A stretch of DNA of 17,938 nt from Elusimicrobiota bacterium (GTDB lineage Bacteria > Elusimicrobiota > Elusimicrobia > Elusimicrobiales > Elusimicrobiaceae). The stretch covers positions 1-17,938 of the forward strand of contig JAEXBW010000023.1 of NCBI GenBank assembly GCA_023393825.1, given 5' to 3'. The notes under the pieces were generated by a model that saw only the letters and a list, made by a program, of their open reading frames with translations, was not told where the DNA came from and searched no databases. Made by a program: the position numbers and the translations under genes. Within the stretch, counting starts at the first letter, position 1. Every line of letters starts with the position of its first letter. Shown here one piece after another: positions 7,816-15,093 of the stretch.

Positions 7816-7844
7816 AAAGCCCCCGCTTGCTTAGCGAGGGCTTT
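7816..7844 (-). terminator. Intrinsic terminator of the birA-oadGAB operon
   Basis: A 12-bp stem runs from 7816 to 7844 with a five-base loop. On the minus strand it reads as a stem with one G-T wobble followed by TTTTTA. On the plus strand that pair would be a C-A mismatch, so it is better suited to the minus strand, downstream of oadB. Confidence 0.85.
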
Positions 7845-7862
7845 GTAAATATTGGCTTTTTA

Positions 7863-9050
7863 TCAGCGCAGCATTGAAAGTAATATGCCCGCCACAACGG
7901 CCGAGCCTATTACGCCTGCCACATTAGGCCCCATTGCGTGCATAAGCAGGTAATTATCCTGATTATATTCCTGCCCTACCTTGTTTGAAACGCGCGCGGC
8001 CATAGGCACTGCCGATACTCCTGCCGAGCCGATAAGCGGATTAATTTTATTTTTGGAAAAGATATTCATAAACTTAGCCAAAAGCACGCCAGAAGCCGTA
8101 CCCACGCAGAAAGCCGCCAAGCCCAAGCATAAAATAGCGATGGTTTTAAATTGTAAAAACTTTTCCGCCGCCAATTTTGAGCCTACCGCTAAGCCGAGCA
8201 TTATAGTAACGATATTTATAAGCTCGTTTTGGGAGGTTTTGCTAAGCCTTTCCGTTACGCCGCATTCCCTTAAAAGATTGCCGAACATAAGCATACCCAT
8301 AAGCGGGGTGGCATCGGGAATAAGCAAAATGCAAAGTAAAAGTACGGTAAGCGGGAAGAGGATTTTCTCCCTCTTGGAAACATGTCTTAACTGCTGCATT
8401 TCTATACGTTTTTCGCTGTCTGTGGTAAGCAGCTTCATTATCGGCGGTTGTATAATGGGGACAAGCGCCATATAGGAATAAGCTGCAACGGCTATAGCGC
8501 CCAGTAAATCTGGCGCAAGGCGGGAGGTTAAAAAGATTGCCGTAGGGCCGTCCGCCCCGCCGATAATACCTATTGAGGCCGCTTCTTTTATGCTAAAGGT
8601 AAGCCCCGGTATAAATTTGCCGATAAGCAATGCGCCGAAGATGGTAAAAAATATACCAAACTGCGCCGCCGCGCCTAAAAGCGCTGTTCTGGGATTGGCG
8701 ATAAGGGGGCCGAAATCCGTCATTGCGCCGACACCCAAAAAGATTAGCAACGGGAACAAACCCGACTCTATACCAAAGCCGTATATCTGGCCCAAAAAGC
8801 CGCCAAATACCGTATGCACGGTGCCACCGTCGCCGACAGCCATTGTGCTTAGGGAGGCTATTGCCGCCACAGGTATGTTTGAAAGCAATCCGCCAAAACC
8901 TATGGGGATAAGTAAAAGCGGTTCAAACTGTTTTACTATACCCAGCCACAAGATAAACAGGCAGACCACTATCATTATTGCCTGTCCCGCGGTAAAGTTA
9001 TAAATACCAGTTGTTGTCCACAAATTATAGAAAGATTGAGCAAGCTCCAT
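7863..9050 (-). CDS. oadB: Sodium-translocating decarboxylase beta subunit (OadB/GcdB/MmdB family)
   Basis: This very hydrophobic 395-residue protein has multiple predicted membrane segments and is the subunit that carries sodium across the membrane while carboxybiotin is decarboxylated. Diagnostic strings are GFGIESGLFPLLIFLGVGAMTDF, beginning at 91; GGADGPT at 164-170, whose Asp167 corresponds to the sodium-site aspartate known in OadB; and a C-terminal LLMHAMGPNVAGVIGSA segment. The start at 9050 has an AAGGAG ribosome-binding site that overlaps the end of oadA, so the two are probably translationally coupled. Sequence alone does not distinguish oxaloacetate from methylmalonyl-CoA or glutaconyl-CoA decarboxylase beta subunits; the partner gene points to oxaloacetate. 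Confidence 0.93.
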   Translation of the reverse strand: MELAQSFYNLWTTTGIYNFTAGQAIMIVVCLFILWLGIVKQFEPLLLIPIGFGGLLSNIPVAAIASLSTMAVGDGGTVHTVFGGFLGQIYGFGIESGLFPLLIFLGVGAMTDFGPLIANPRTALLGAAAQFGIFFTIFGALLIGKFIPGLTFSIKEAASIGIIGGADGPTAIFLTSRLAPDLLGAIAVAAYSYMALVPIIQPPIMKLLTTDSEKRIEMQQLRHVSKREKILFPLTVLLLCILLIPDATPLMGMLMFGNLLRECGVTERLSKTSQNELINIVTIMLGLAVGSKLAAEKFLQFKTIAILCLGLAAFCVGTASGVLLAKFMNIFSKNKINPLIGSAGVSAVPMAARVSNKVGQEYNQDNYLLMHAMGPNVAGVIGSAVVAGILLSMLR

Positions 9051-9061
9051 TTTTTATCTCC

Positions 9062-10846
9062 TTAATTCAACACGGCTGCAACCGAGCCTGTTTGCATTTG
9101 TTCGCCGTTTTTTACCTTAAAGGATATCTTGCCGTCAGCGGTAGCTTTAATTTCGCTCTCCATCTTCATAGCTTCCATAAGGATTACGGGAGTGCCTTTT
9201 TTAACAAAAGAGCCCTCCTGCACCAGCAGTTTTAATACTACGCCGGGGAGGGGGGATTTTATTTCCGCACCTGCTCCGCTTGCTGCCGCTGTTGTTTTTG
9301 CGCCTGCTTCAAGGCCATCTTTAACGTCTACGGAATATGTTTGTCCGTTTACCACGGCCTTGCCTTCCGCCAAAGAAACGCTGTACTTTGCGCCGTCTAC
9401 AGTTACGGTAAAGTCCGAGCCTTTTGCATCTGCTTTGGCTTCGTTCTTTCTTATATTAAGTTTAGCTTCGCCTTTAAGGAAGGTAATACCTTTTTGTCCG
9501 CAAGCGGCGGCAATAAAAATATTTTCGTCCGATACGGGTAGTTTAGCTTCCTCAAGCATAGCTTTTGCGGCGGCTATGCCCTTTTTGGGATTGGCGTCAT
9601 TTAATTCCAAAACAGTTTTTGTTGTGGGTTCCAAGCCTAACTGGGCTGAGGCCAGTTTTACAATTTCGGGGTCGGCGGGCTGCGGCGTTTTGCCAAAATA
9701 GCCTAATACCATTTTGCCGTAACCTTCCGCAAATTTTTGCCACGGCCCAAACATTACATTGTTAAAAGCCTGTTGAAAATAAAACTGGCTTACTGGCGTA
9801 ACGGAAGTGCCGAAGCCGCCTTTTCTTACTGCTTCGCCCATGGCGGAAAAGACTTCCTCGTATCTGTTTAAAATACCGTTATCGCGCATCATTTGCGTAT
9901 TGGCTGTTAATGCGCCGCCGGGCATGGGGGAGAAAGGAATTGTAGGCTCAACTTTAGTAGCCTCGGGCGGTAAAAAGTAATCTTTCATACAATCTTTAAA
10001 TACGTTTTCCGCCTTTTTAATTTTCTCTATATCTATGTCCAAGGTATAGTTTGAGCCGCGCAAAGCGTGCCACATAACCATAATATCCGTTTGGCAGGTG
10101 CCGCCGCTGGCGGGAGCCATGGAAAGGTCAATCCTGTCCGCCCCGCCTTCTAAAGCGGCAAGGTAGCAGGTTGCGCCGTTGCCTGCGGTTTCGTGCGTGT
10201 GAAAGCAGACTTCAACTTCTGGCGGTAAAATCTTTTTTGCAAGTTTTATTGTTTCCCTTACGGTGGAGGGAGTGGCTGTGCCTGACGCGTCCTTAAAAGC
10301 GACGCTGTCAAAGGGTACGCCTGATGCAATAATTTCTTTTAATTTATTTGCGTAGAATTCCGGGGTATGTACAAGGCCTGAGGTATCCCAACCGGGGGCA
10401 AGGGACATCATTGTTACGGTAACCTCGTGCTTAAGGCCCGCTTCTTTAATACACTTACCGCTGAAGATTAAATTATTAACATCGTTTAAAGCGTCAAAGT
10501 TTCTTATTGTGGTAACGCCGTGCTTTTTGAAGGTTTGCGCGTGCAGTTTTATAATGTCGCTTGATTGCGAATCTAAACCAACCACGTTTACGCCGCGCGC
10601 TAAAGTTTGTAAATTGGCGTCAGGCCCCGCGGCTTTGCGGAAAGCGTCCATAACGTCGTAAGCGTTTTCGTTATTATAAAAGAAAGCGGATTGAAAGGTG
10701 GCCCCGCCGCCTGATTCAAAATGCGTTATACCTGCTTCTCTTGCGGCTTCAACAGCGGGTAAAAAATCTTTGGAAAGTACTCTTGCGCCGTATACGGATT
10801 GAAAACCGTCCCTAAACGCGGTTACCATAAATTTAATCTTTTTCAT
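9062..10846 (-). CDS. oadA: Oxaloacetate decarboxylase alpha / pyruvate carboxylase subunit B-type carboxyltransferase with biotin domain
   Basis: The protein transfers CO2 between oxaloacetate (or pyruvate) and biotin. Residues 1 to about 300 form the TIM-barrel carboxyltransferase domain with the expected metal ligands: Asp13 in RDGFQ, the carbamylated lysine Lys185 in FKDASGT, and His216 and His218 in CFHTHETAGN. A PycB-type conserved domain follows. After a short Ala/Gly linker (about 515-525) comes a biotinyl domain with the biotin lysine Lys561 in EAMKM (558-562). Total length is 594 residues, as for OadA. The N-terminal motif is RDGFQSVYGAR where classical OadA has RDAHQSLLATR, so this is a divergent clade. 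It lies between oadG and oadB, so sodium-pumping oxaloacetate decarboxylation is the likely role. The ATG at 10846 has an AAGGAG about 12 bases upstream. Confidence 0.92.
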   Translation of the reverse strand: MKKIKFMVTAFRDGFQSVYGARVLSKDFLPAVEAAREAGITHFESGGGATFQSAFFYNNENAYDVMDAFRKAAGPDANLQTLARGVNVVGLDSQSSDIIKLHAQTFKKHGVTTIRNFDALNDVNNLIFSGKCIKEAGLKHEVTVTMMSLAPGWDTSGLVHTPEFYANKLKEIIASGVPFDSVAFKDASGTATPSTVRETIKLAKKILPPEVEVCFHTHETAGNGATCYLAALEGGADRIDLSMAPASGGTCQTDIMVMWHALRGSNYTLDIDIEKIKKAENVFKDCMKDYFLPPEATKVEPTIPFSPMPGGALTANTQMMRDNGILNRYEEVFSAMGEAVRKGGFGTSVTPVSQFYFQQAFNNVMFGPWQKFAEGYGKMVLGYFGKTPQPADPEIVKLASAQLGLEPTTKTVLELNDANPKKGIAAAKAMLEEAKLPVSDENIFIAAACGQKGITFLKGEAKLNIRKNEAKADAKGSDFTVTVDGAKYSVSLAEGKAVVNGQTYSVDVKDGLEAGAKTTAAASGAGAEIKSPLPGVVLKLLVQEGSFVKKGTPVILMEAMKMESEIKATADGKISFKVKNGEQMQTGSVAAVLN

Positions 10847-10868
10847 TTTTTCGGTTTCTCCTTAAAGT

Positions 10869-11099
10869 TTATTTGGCAAAGTTCTTTGCCGCGGCTATGG
10901 CTATTGCTATAGCGGTGTTGTTGTGAGCCGTTTGTATTTCTGCGGCTTTTGGCAGCTCTTCGGGGAAACGCTTATTTAAAAGTTCTACAAGTTTTTTAAG
11001 CAATCCCATTATAAATACCAGAATTATAAGGAATGTAAATGTCATACCCATTCCCACAATCATAAGCTCTATGCTTTTTTCTATAAGGTTAACTTCCAT
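10869..11099 (-). CDS. oadG: Sodium-translocating decarboxylase gamma subunit (OadG family)
   Basis: This 76-residue protein has one membrane helix (about residues 10-35, LMIVGMGMTFTFLIILVFIM) followed by a basic/amphipathic stretch and an alanine-rich tail ending AIAIAAAKNFAK. That is the plan of OadG, which anchors and assembles the alpha and beta subunits. The family is poorly conserved, so identification leans on its position directly before oadA. The start was placed at the ATG at 11099 because a GGAG ribosome-binding site lies seven bases upstream. A longer reading from a TTG at 11141 would overlap the birA stop codon and has no such site. Confidence 0.82.
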   Translation of the reverse strand: MEVNLIEKSIELMIVGMGMTFTFLIILVFIMGLLKKLVELLNKRFPEELPKAAEIQTAHNNTAIAIAIAAAKNFAK

Positions 11100-11106
11100 C
11101 GGCAGA

Positions 11107-11110
11107 CTCC
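11107..11110 (-). promoter_or_regulatory. Ribosome-binding site deciding the oadG start
   Basis: GGAG on the minus strand is seven bases before the ATG at 11099. It supports the shorter 76-residue reading over a TTG start 42 bases upstream. Confidence 0.7.
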
Positions 11111-11137
11111 GTTTATTTATATTTTTACTTGTACTTA

Positions 11138-11842
11138 TCAAAAATCCATATCGCCCATTGCAACAGCTTGTGTGCCGTTTGCGGTTTTTAGCAGCAGGCG
11201 GCCGCAGTCATCTAAGTCAAATACTTTGCCCGCAACAGTTTTTTGTTGCATTACTATTTGCGTGTCTTTACCCAAATAAGGGAAATTATGTTTAAAATCC
11301 TGCTTTATCGCTTTAAAACCCTGCGTTATAATTTGCTCGTAAAGCGCTTCAAAGTTATTAATAAGATGTTCTAAAAAAGCTTCTTTGGATAATGTAAGGC
11401 CAAAATCCTGCAATGCGGCGGCGGGTTTGCCGCAGTCAAAAGTTTGCTTTGCAATATTAACGCCAGTACCTATAAGTATGCCTGAAAGAGTTTGATTATC
11501 GTATACGGCTTGGCTTAATATGCCGCACACTTTTTTGCCTTCGCAAAGCACATCATTTGGCCATTTTATGTAAGATTTTATGCCCTGCGCGTTAATTGTT
11601 TTGCATACGGACAGGGCCATTGCCTGTGTTAAGGATTGTAAAAAAAGGGCATCAATATTCTGCGGCTTTAATACTATCGTAAAATAAAGGCCGCCGTGGG
11701 GGGAAAGCCATACGCGCTGCATTCTGCCTTTGCCTTCGCTTTGGGTTTGGGCAAGTATTATATCTTTGTGCTTAAGTTCTTTAATGTTTTCTTTTGCATA
11801 AGCATTGGTAGAAGGCAGGTTGTCAAAAGCAATAACATTCAT
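11138..11842 (-). CDS. birA: Biotin--protein ligase without DNA-binding domain
   Basis: BirA activates biotin to biotinyl-AMP and attaches it to the acceptor lysine of carboxylases. The 234 residues cover the catalytic core: LPSTN at 9-13, the biotin/ATP loop GKGRMQR at 37-43 (family consensus GRGRxGR), HGGLYFT at 49-55, KWPNDV at 93-98, and GTGVNI at 125-130, then a small C-terminal SH3-like domain. There is no N-terminal helix-turn-helix, so it is a monofunctional ligase rather than the E. coli-type repressor. It is the first gene of the operon with oadG, oadA and oadB, and OadA carries the biotin acceptor Lys561. The ATG at 11842 has no Shine-Dalgarno sequence but has a promoter placed for a leaderless message. 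Confidence 0.93.
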   Translation of the reverse strand: MNVIAFDNLPSTNAYAKENIKELKHKDIILAQTQSEGKGRMQRVWLSPHGGLYFTIVLKPQNIDALFLQSLTQAMALSVCKTINAQGIKSYIKWPNDVLCEGKKVCGILSQAVYDNQTLSGILIGTGVNIAKQTFDCGKPAAALQDFGLTLSKEAFLEHLINNFEALYEQIITQGFKAIKQDFKHNFPYLGKDTQIVMQQKTVAGKVFDLDDCGRLLLKTANGTQAVAMGDMDF

Positions 11843-11849
11843 TAATCAC

Positions 11850-11878
11850 ATTCTAGCAAAAAAACCAACTTATGATAA
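11850..11878 (-). promoter_or_regulatory. Candidate promoter of the birA-oadGAB operon, leaderless spacing
   Basis: On the minus strand TTATCA (11873-11878; four of six matches to the -35 consensus) is separated by 17 bases from TAGAAT (11850-11855; five of six matches to -10). Transcription would start about 11843, immediately before the birA ATG at 11842. No ribosome-binding site is seen. Confidence 0.45.
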
Positions 11879-11915
11879 CCCTTGCGCCATTACGGGAGGA
11901 GGGGTTTAAATTTTA

Positions 11916-11921
11916 TATAAT
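11916..11921 (+). promoter_or_regulatory. Candidate -10 box of the terC-family gene, leaderless spacing
   Basis: A perfect TATAAT at 11916-11921 would place the transcript start at 11928, the A of the ATG. No good -35 element is seen. A GGAGG at 11896-11900 is too far (27 bases) to serve as ribosome-binding site for this ATG. The only in-frame stretch upstream is closed by a TAA at 11907-11909. Confidence 0.4.
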
Positions 11922-11927
11922 TTATAT

Positions 11928-12863
11928 ATGCATCATATACACTTAATAATGTGGACGGCTTTTTGGGTAATAGTTGCTATTGCCCTGTTTGTAGACCTTG
12001 TTTTAATGAACAAGCATCACGGCAATGTGACAATTAAAGAGGCTTCTTTAATGGTTGTTGCCTGGGTTTCTTTAGCGGCGGCTTTTGGCGGGGCTATCTG
12101 GCTGACTATGGGCCATTTAAAAGCGCTGGAATATTTTACGGGGTATATAATAGAATATTCGCTGTCTATAGATAATATGTTTGTTTTTATTATGATATTT
12201 TCCTACTTTGCGGTACCGGGGGAATATCAGCCAAAGGTTTTATTGTGGGGTATTTTAGGCGCGGTTTTAATGCGTTTTGCCTTTATTTTTGTAGGCGTAC
12301 AGCTTATAACTTCCTTTAAGTTTATGATTTATATCTTTGGCGCGTTGCTTATTTATACCGCCATAAAGATGATGCTTAATAAAGGGGAAGAAACTATTGA
12401 CCCTTCCAAAATGCCCGTATTAAAATTGCTTAAAAAGATAATGCCCGTTAAGGAAGATTACCACGGCAGCAACTTTTTTGTATGGGACAAAGCCAAACTT
12501 TATGCCACGCCGCTTTTTGCAACCGTTTTGGTTATAGAGTTTTCGGACTTAATTTTTGCGGTGGATTCTATCCCTGCCGTACTTTCAATCACGCACGACA
12601 CCTTTATAGTTTATACTTCAAATATATTTGCCATTATAGGGCTTAGGTCTTTATACTTTTTACTTTCGGGTATGGCGGGTAAATTTGAATATCTTAAGCA
12701 CGGCATAGCAGTTGTGCTGGCTTTTGTGGGTACCAAGATGATGATTTCTCACTTTTACCACTTTCCCACATGGGCGTCGCTGCTTGTTATAGTTGGCATA
12801 CTTACCGTGGCTGTTATTGCCTCTTTACAGAAGCAAAAGAAAGACGCGGCAAAGCAGGCTTAG
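11928..12863 (+). CDS. TerC/Alx-family integral membrane protein
   Basis: The 311-residue protein has about eight or nine hydrophobic segments. It contains the two family signatures EYSLSIDNMFVF (76-87) and EFSDLIFAVDSIP (204-216), each with acidic residues inside membrane helices that are thought to handle metal. Family members such as Alx and MeeY/MeeF export manganese, while TerC itself was named for tellurite resistance. A manganese export or metal-loading role is likely here, but the substrate cannot be read from sequence. A cytosolic loop at about 150-190 is rich in charged residues. The 85-base region upstream is too short to hold a yybP-ykoY manganese riboswitch and I see none. There are no other tellurite genes nearby. 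Confidence 0.9.
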   Translation: MHHIHLIMWTAFWVIVAIALFVDLVLMNKHHGNVTIKEASLMVVAWVSLAAAFGGAIWLTMGHLKALEYFTGYIIEYSLSIDNMFVFIMIFSYFAVPGEYQPKVLLWGILGAVLMRFAFIFVGVQLITSFKFMIYIFGALLIYTAIKMMLNKGEETIDPSKMPVLKLLKKIMPVKEDYHGSNFFVWDKAKLYATPLFATVLVIEFSDLIFAVDSIPAVLSITHDTFIVYTSNIFAIIGLRSLYFLLSGMAGKFEYLKHGIAVVLAFVGTKMMISHFYHFPTWASLLVIVGILTVAVIASLQKQKKDAAKQA

Positions 12864-12902
12864 CTTATCATTTAAACTTGTGTTGCGCTTGGCGGATTAA
12901 AT

Positions 12903-12931
12903 TTGATATGCTCAATGTACGGTTTTAAAGA
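12903..12931 (+). promoter_or_regulatory. Weak candidate promoter of ssrA
   Basis: TTGATA at 12903-12908 is followed after 17 bases by TAAAGA at 12926-12931. The position, 14 bases before the mature tmRNA 5' end, is reasonable, but the -10 match is poor. No terminator was seen between the terC-family gene and ssrA, so readthrough is also possible. Confidence 0.25.
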
Positions 12932-12944
12932 AGTTTGTAGCACC

Positions 12945-13291
12945 GGGGGCGACCAGTTTCGACAGATATCGCTGAGGCCCGGTTGCAGGTACCGGTTGGC
13001 CAGGCCGGTTAAAATAGGGCCAAAAACACTAGTTGGCAACAACTACAACAACAACGTTTGGGCAACAGCCTAAACCCGTAATCTTTGTATCGACGGTGTA
13101 CTTAGATTAAACGGTCAAATTAGCCGTATGCTGTGGGGAAGGTCCGTTTAGCCTAACCCTGCTTAAGACAAATTAAACAGGTAAAGTTTAAGCAGCTTCG
13201 GGCGATAAACTTTACTAACAAACCGAAGCTAAACCTGTAGTAACCGAGTTGTATGGATGTTTGGACGCGGGTGCGAATCCCGCCGCCTCCA
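12945..13291 (+). ncRNA. ssrA: Transfer-messenger RNA (tmRNA)
   Basis: tmRNA with SmpB rescues stalled ribosomes and tags the unfinished protein. The acceptor stem pairs 12945-12951 (GGGGGCG) with 13284-13290 (CGCCTCC) with one G-U pair; 13291 is the discriminator A and CCA is not encoded. The T arm is 13267-13283 with loop TGCGAAT. The mRNA-like part starts at resume codon GGC (13035), preceded by TAGTT, and encodes G-NNYNNNVWATA before TAA at 13071-13073. A complete pseudoknot near the 3' end pairs 13181-13190 with 13206-13215 and 13194-13201 with 13223-13230. Unusual points are G in place of the normal U at T-loop position 2, and a tag ending ATA instead of LAA. Confidence 0.95.
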
Positions 13292-13305
13292 CTTTATTTT
13301 TAATT

Positions 13306-13311
13306 ACGGAG
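13306..13311 (+). promoter_or_regulatory. Ribosome-binding site deciding the phosphohexomutase start
   Basis: ACGGAG ends five bases before the ATG at 13317. It supports this start over an in-frame ATG at 13257 that lies inside the tmRNA. Confidence 0.75.
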
Positions 13312-13316
13312 ATTTT

Positions 13317-14729
13317 ATGGCAGATATAAGATTTGGTACAGACGGCTGGCGCGGCATTATAGCGTGGGATTTTACTTTTGACAATGTGCGCCGCATGGCT
13401 CAGGCTTTGGCTAACTTTATTAACGTTAATACGCCTTCTAACATTGAACCTAAAACAAATTTAGTTGTGGTGGGTTATGACAGAAGGTTTTTATCCGATA
13501 AATTTGCCGCAGATATAGCCAGCATTTTAAAGCTTAATAAGATTGATGTTACTCTGCTTAAAAACCCCGTTACCACGCCTATGTTAAGCTGCCTTACCGA
13601 TACTAAATTTTGGATAGGTATTATGGTTACCGCCAGCCACAATCCGCCGCACTATAACGGTATTAAGGTTAAGATGAACGGCGGCTCCATATCATACAGG
13701 CTTACAAAAGAAATAGAAGAATTTATTGACCAAAAGCCCGTTTTGTATATCCCCGGGCATAATGTTGAGGCCGTGGACGGACTTGAGAAAATTTATTTTA
13801 AATATATATCCTCTAAAGTTAATATGAAGAAGGTTGCCGAACTTAAGGGCAAGATTGCCGTTGATTATATGCACGGCAGCAGCGTAGGATATTTTGAGCA
13901 GCTTTTACCGCCAGCAAGAGTTGTGGCTTTAAACACTAATCACGACCCTGCCTTCGGCGGCGTTAACCCCGAACCTAAGGAAAATGCCCTTTCCGCACTT
14001 AAAAAAGCCGTTATTGATAATAAGTGCATTATGGGCGTTGCCTTTGACGGCGACGGCGACAGGACGGCCTTGCTGGACGAGAAAGGTAAATATCTTTCCC
14101 CCTGCATAGTTTCCGCCGTGGTGCTTAACCATTTGGTAAAACATAAAAAATTAACGGGCCGCGTGTTGCAATGTCTTTCTATGGGCTATCTTAACAAGAG
14201 AGTCGCGCGCGCCGCTAAATTGGATTTTGAAGAAGTACCAGTAGGCTTTAAGTATATAGCCGAACGCACCCCGCTTGAAGATATTGCCTTTGGCGCGGAA
14301 GAATCGGGCGGTTATTGCTGGAAGGGCATTATGCCCGAGCGCGATGGCCTTACTCTTTCTGCCTTTATGTTGGAAATTATGGCATCACGCAAACTTAGCC
14401 TTAGCGAGTTGGTAAAAGAGATAGAAAAAGAATACGGCGCAAGCGTGTATCAAAGACGCGATATCCCGCTTTCCAAACCCGTTGATAAAACCGCTCTTGC
14501 CGATAAACTTAAAAGAAAACTGCCCAAAAAGATTAACGGACATTCCGTTGCGGAAGTGTTAACCTTTGACGGCCTTAAGATAATTTTAGATAACGACGAC
14601 TGGTTGCTTGTGCGCCCTTCAGGCACAGAACCTACCTTAAGACTTTACAGCGAAACCGCCGACAAGAAACAGACGGAAGCGTTTTTGGATTTTGGCCAAA
14701 AGCTGCTTACTACCGTCGGTATGAAATAA
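13317..14729 (+). CDS. Phosphoglucomutase/phosphomannomutase family protein
   Basis: This enzyme interconverts hexose 1-phosphate and 6-phosphate (glucose or mannose). The 470 residues hold the four domains of the alpha-D-phosphohexomutase superfamily. The phosphoserine is Ser107 in TASHNPP (105-111), the magnesium loop is DGDGDR at 244-249, the sugar-binding loop is GAEESGG at 326-332, and the phosphate-binding loop is RPSGTEP at 433-439. Whether the preferred sugar is glucose, mannose or both cannot be decided from the motifs; the EESGG loop is typical of PGM/PMM enzymes and argues against GlmM. Only 25 bases separate it from the tmRNA 3' end, and the receiver gene starts one base after its stop, so all three may share a transcript. 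A role in glycogen or cell-surface sugar supply is inferred. Confidence 0.93.
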   Translation: MADIRFGTDGWRGIIAWDFTFDNVRRMAQALANFINVNTPSNIEPKTNLVVVGYDRRFLSDKFAADIASILKLNKIDVTLLKNPVTTPMLSCLTDTKFWIGIMVTASHNPPHYNGIKVKMNGGSISYRLTKEIEEFIDQKPVLYIPGHNVEAVDGLEKIYFKYISSKVNMKKVAELKGKIAVDYMHGSSVGYFEQLLPPARVVALNTNHDPAFGGVNPEPKENALSALKKAVIDNKCIMGVAFDGDGDRTALLDEKGKYLSPCIVSAVVLNHLVKHKKLTGRVLQCLSMGYLNKRVARAAKLDFEEVPVGFKYIAERTPLEDIAFGAEESGGYCWKGIMPERDGLTLSAFMLEIMASRKLSLSELVKEIEKEYGASVYQRRDIPLSKPVDKTALADKLKRKLPKKINGHSVAEVLTFDGLKIILDNDDWLLVRPSGTEPTLRLYSETADKKQTEAFLDFGQKLLTTVGMK

Positions 14730-14730
14730 T

Positions 14731-15093
14731 ATGAAAAAGATTATAGTTGTTGACGATTCCGCCGTACTGCGAACAACCATACAAAACGCTTTAGACAGCG
14801 CAGGGTATGAAGTTGCAGGTACGGCCGACGGGTCCAAACGCTTGTTTGAGATGCTTGACGGAGGTATGCTGCCCGATTTAATTTTGCTTGATATGTTCTT
14901 CCCCGACGAAAAAGGTGTGGATATACTTAAAGCCGTAAAAGAAAAATATCCCAAACTTAAAGTGCTTGTTATTACAGCTATGAATCAGGAAAGCCTTAAT
15001 AAAGAGATTAAGAGGCTGGGCGCGGACGATATACTGTATAAGCCGTTTGATATGGATGACCTTACCTTTGCCATTCAAAAGCTTTCTCTTTAG
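14731..15093 (+). CDS. Stand-alone response regulator receiver (CheY-like)
   Basis: The 120-residue protein is a single receiver domain with no output domain. The acidic pair is Asp8-Asp9, the phosphoacceptor is Asp54 in LILLDMFFPDEKG, the switch threonine is Thr82 in VITAM, and the conserved lysine is Lys104 in LYKPF. All residues needed for phosphorylation are present. It starts one base after the phosphohexomutase stop codon without a clear ribosome-binding site of its own, suggesting translational coupling. No histidine kinase or chemotaxis gene is in the window, so its partner and output are unknown. Confidence 0.9.
   Translation: MKKIIVVDDSAVLRTTIQNALDSAGYEVAGTADGSKRLFEMLDGGMLPDLILLDMFFPDEKGVDILKAVKEKYPKLKVLVITAMNQESLNKEIKRLGADDILYKPFDMDDLTFAIQKLSL

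Noticed and set aside
11100..11141. A 14-residue extension of OadG from a TTG at 11141
   Set aside because: No ribosome-binding site, non-ATG start and overlap with the birA stop codon; the ATG at 11099 has GGAG at the right distance.
11843..11927. A yybP-ykoY-type manganese riboswitch upstream of the terC-family gene
   Set aside because: The gap is only 85 bases, shared with the birA promoter, and no conserved helical core could be recognised; the -10 box adjoins the start codon.
13257..13316. A longer N-terminus for the phosphohexomutase starting at ATG 13257
   Set aside because: The extra codons lie inside the tmRNA 3' domain; the ATG at 13317 has a ribosome-binding site and begins with the family's usual N-terminal pattern (IRFGTDGWRG).
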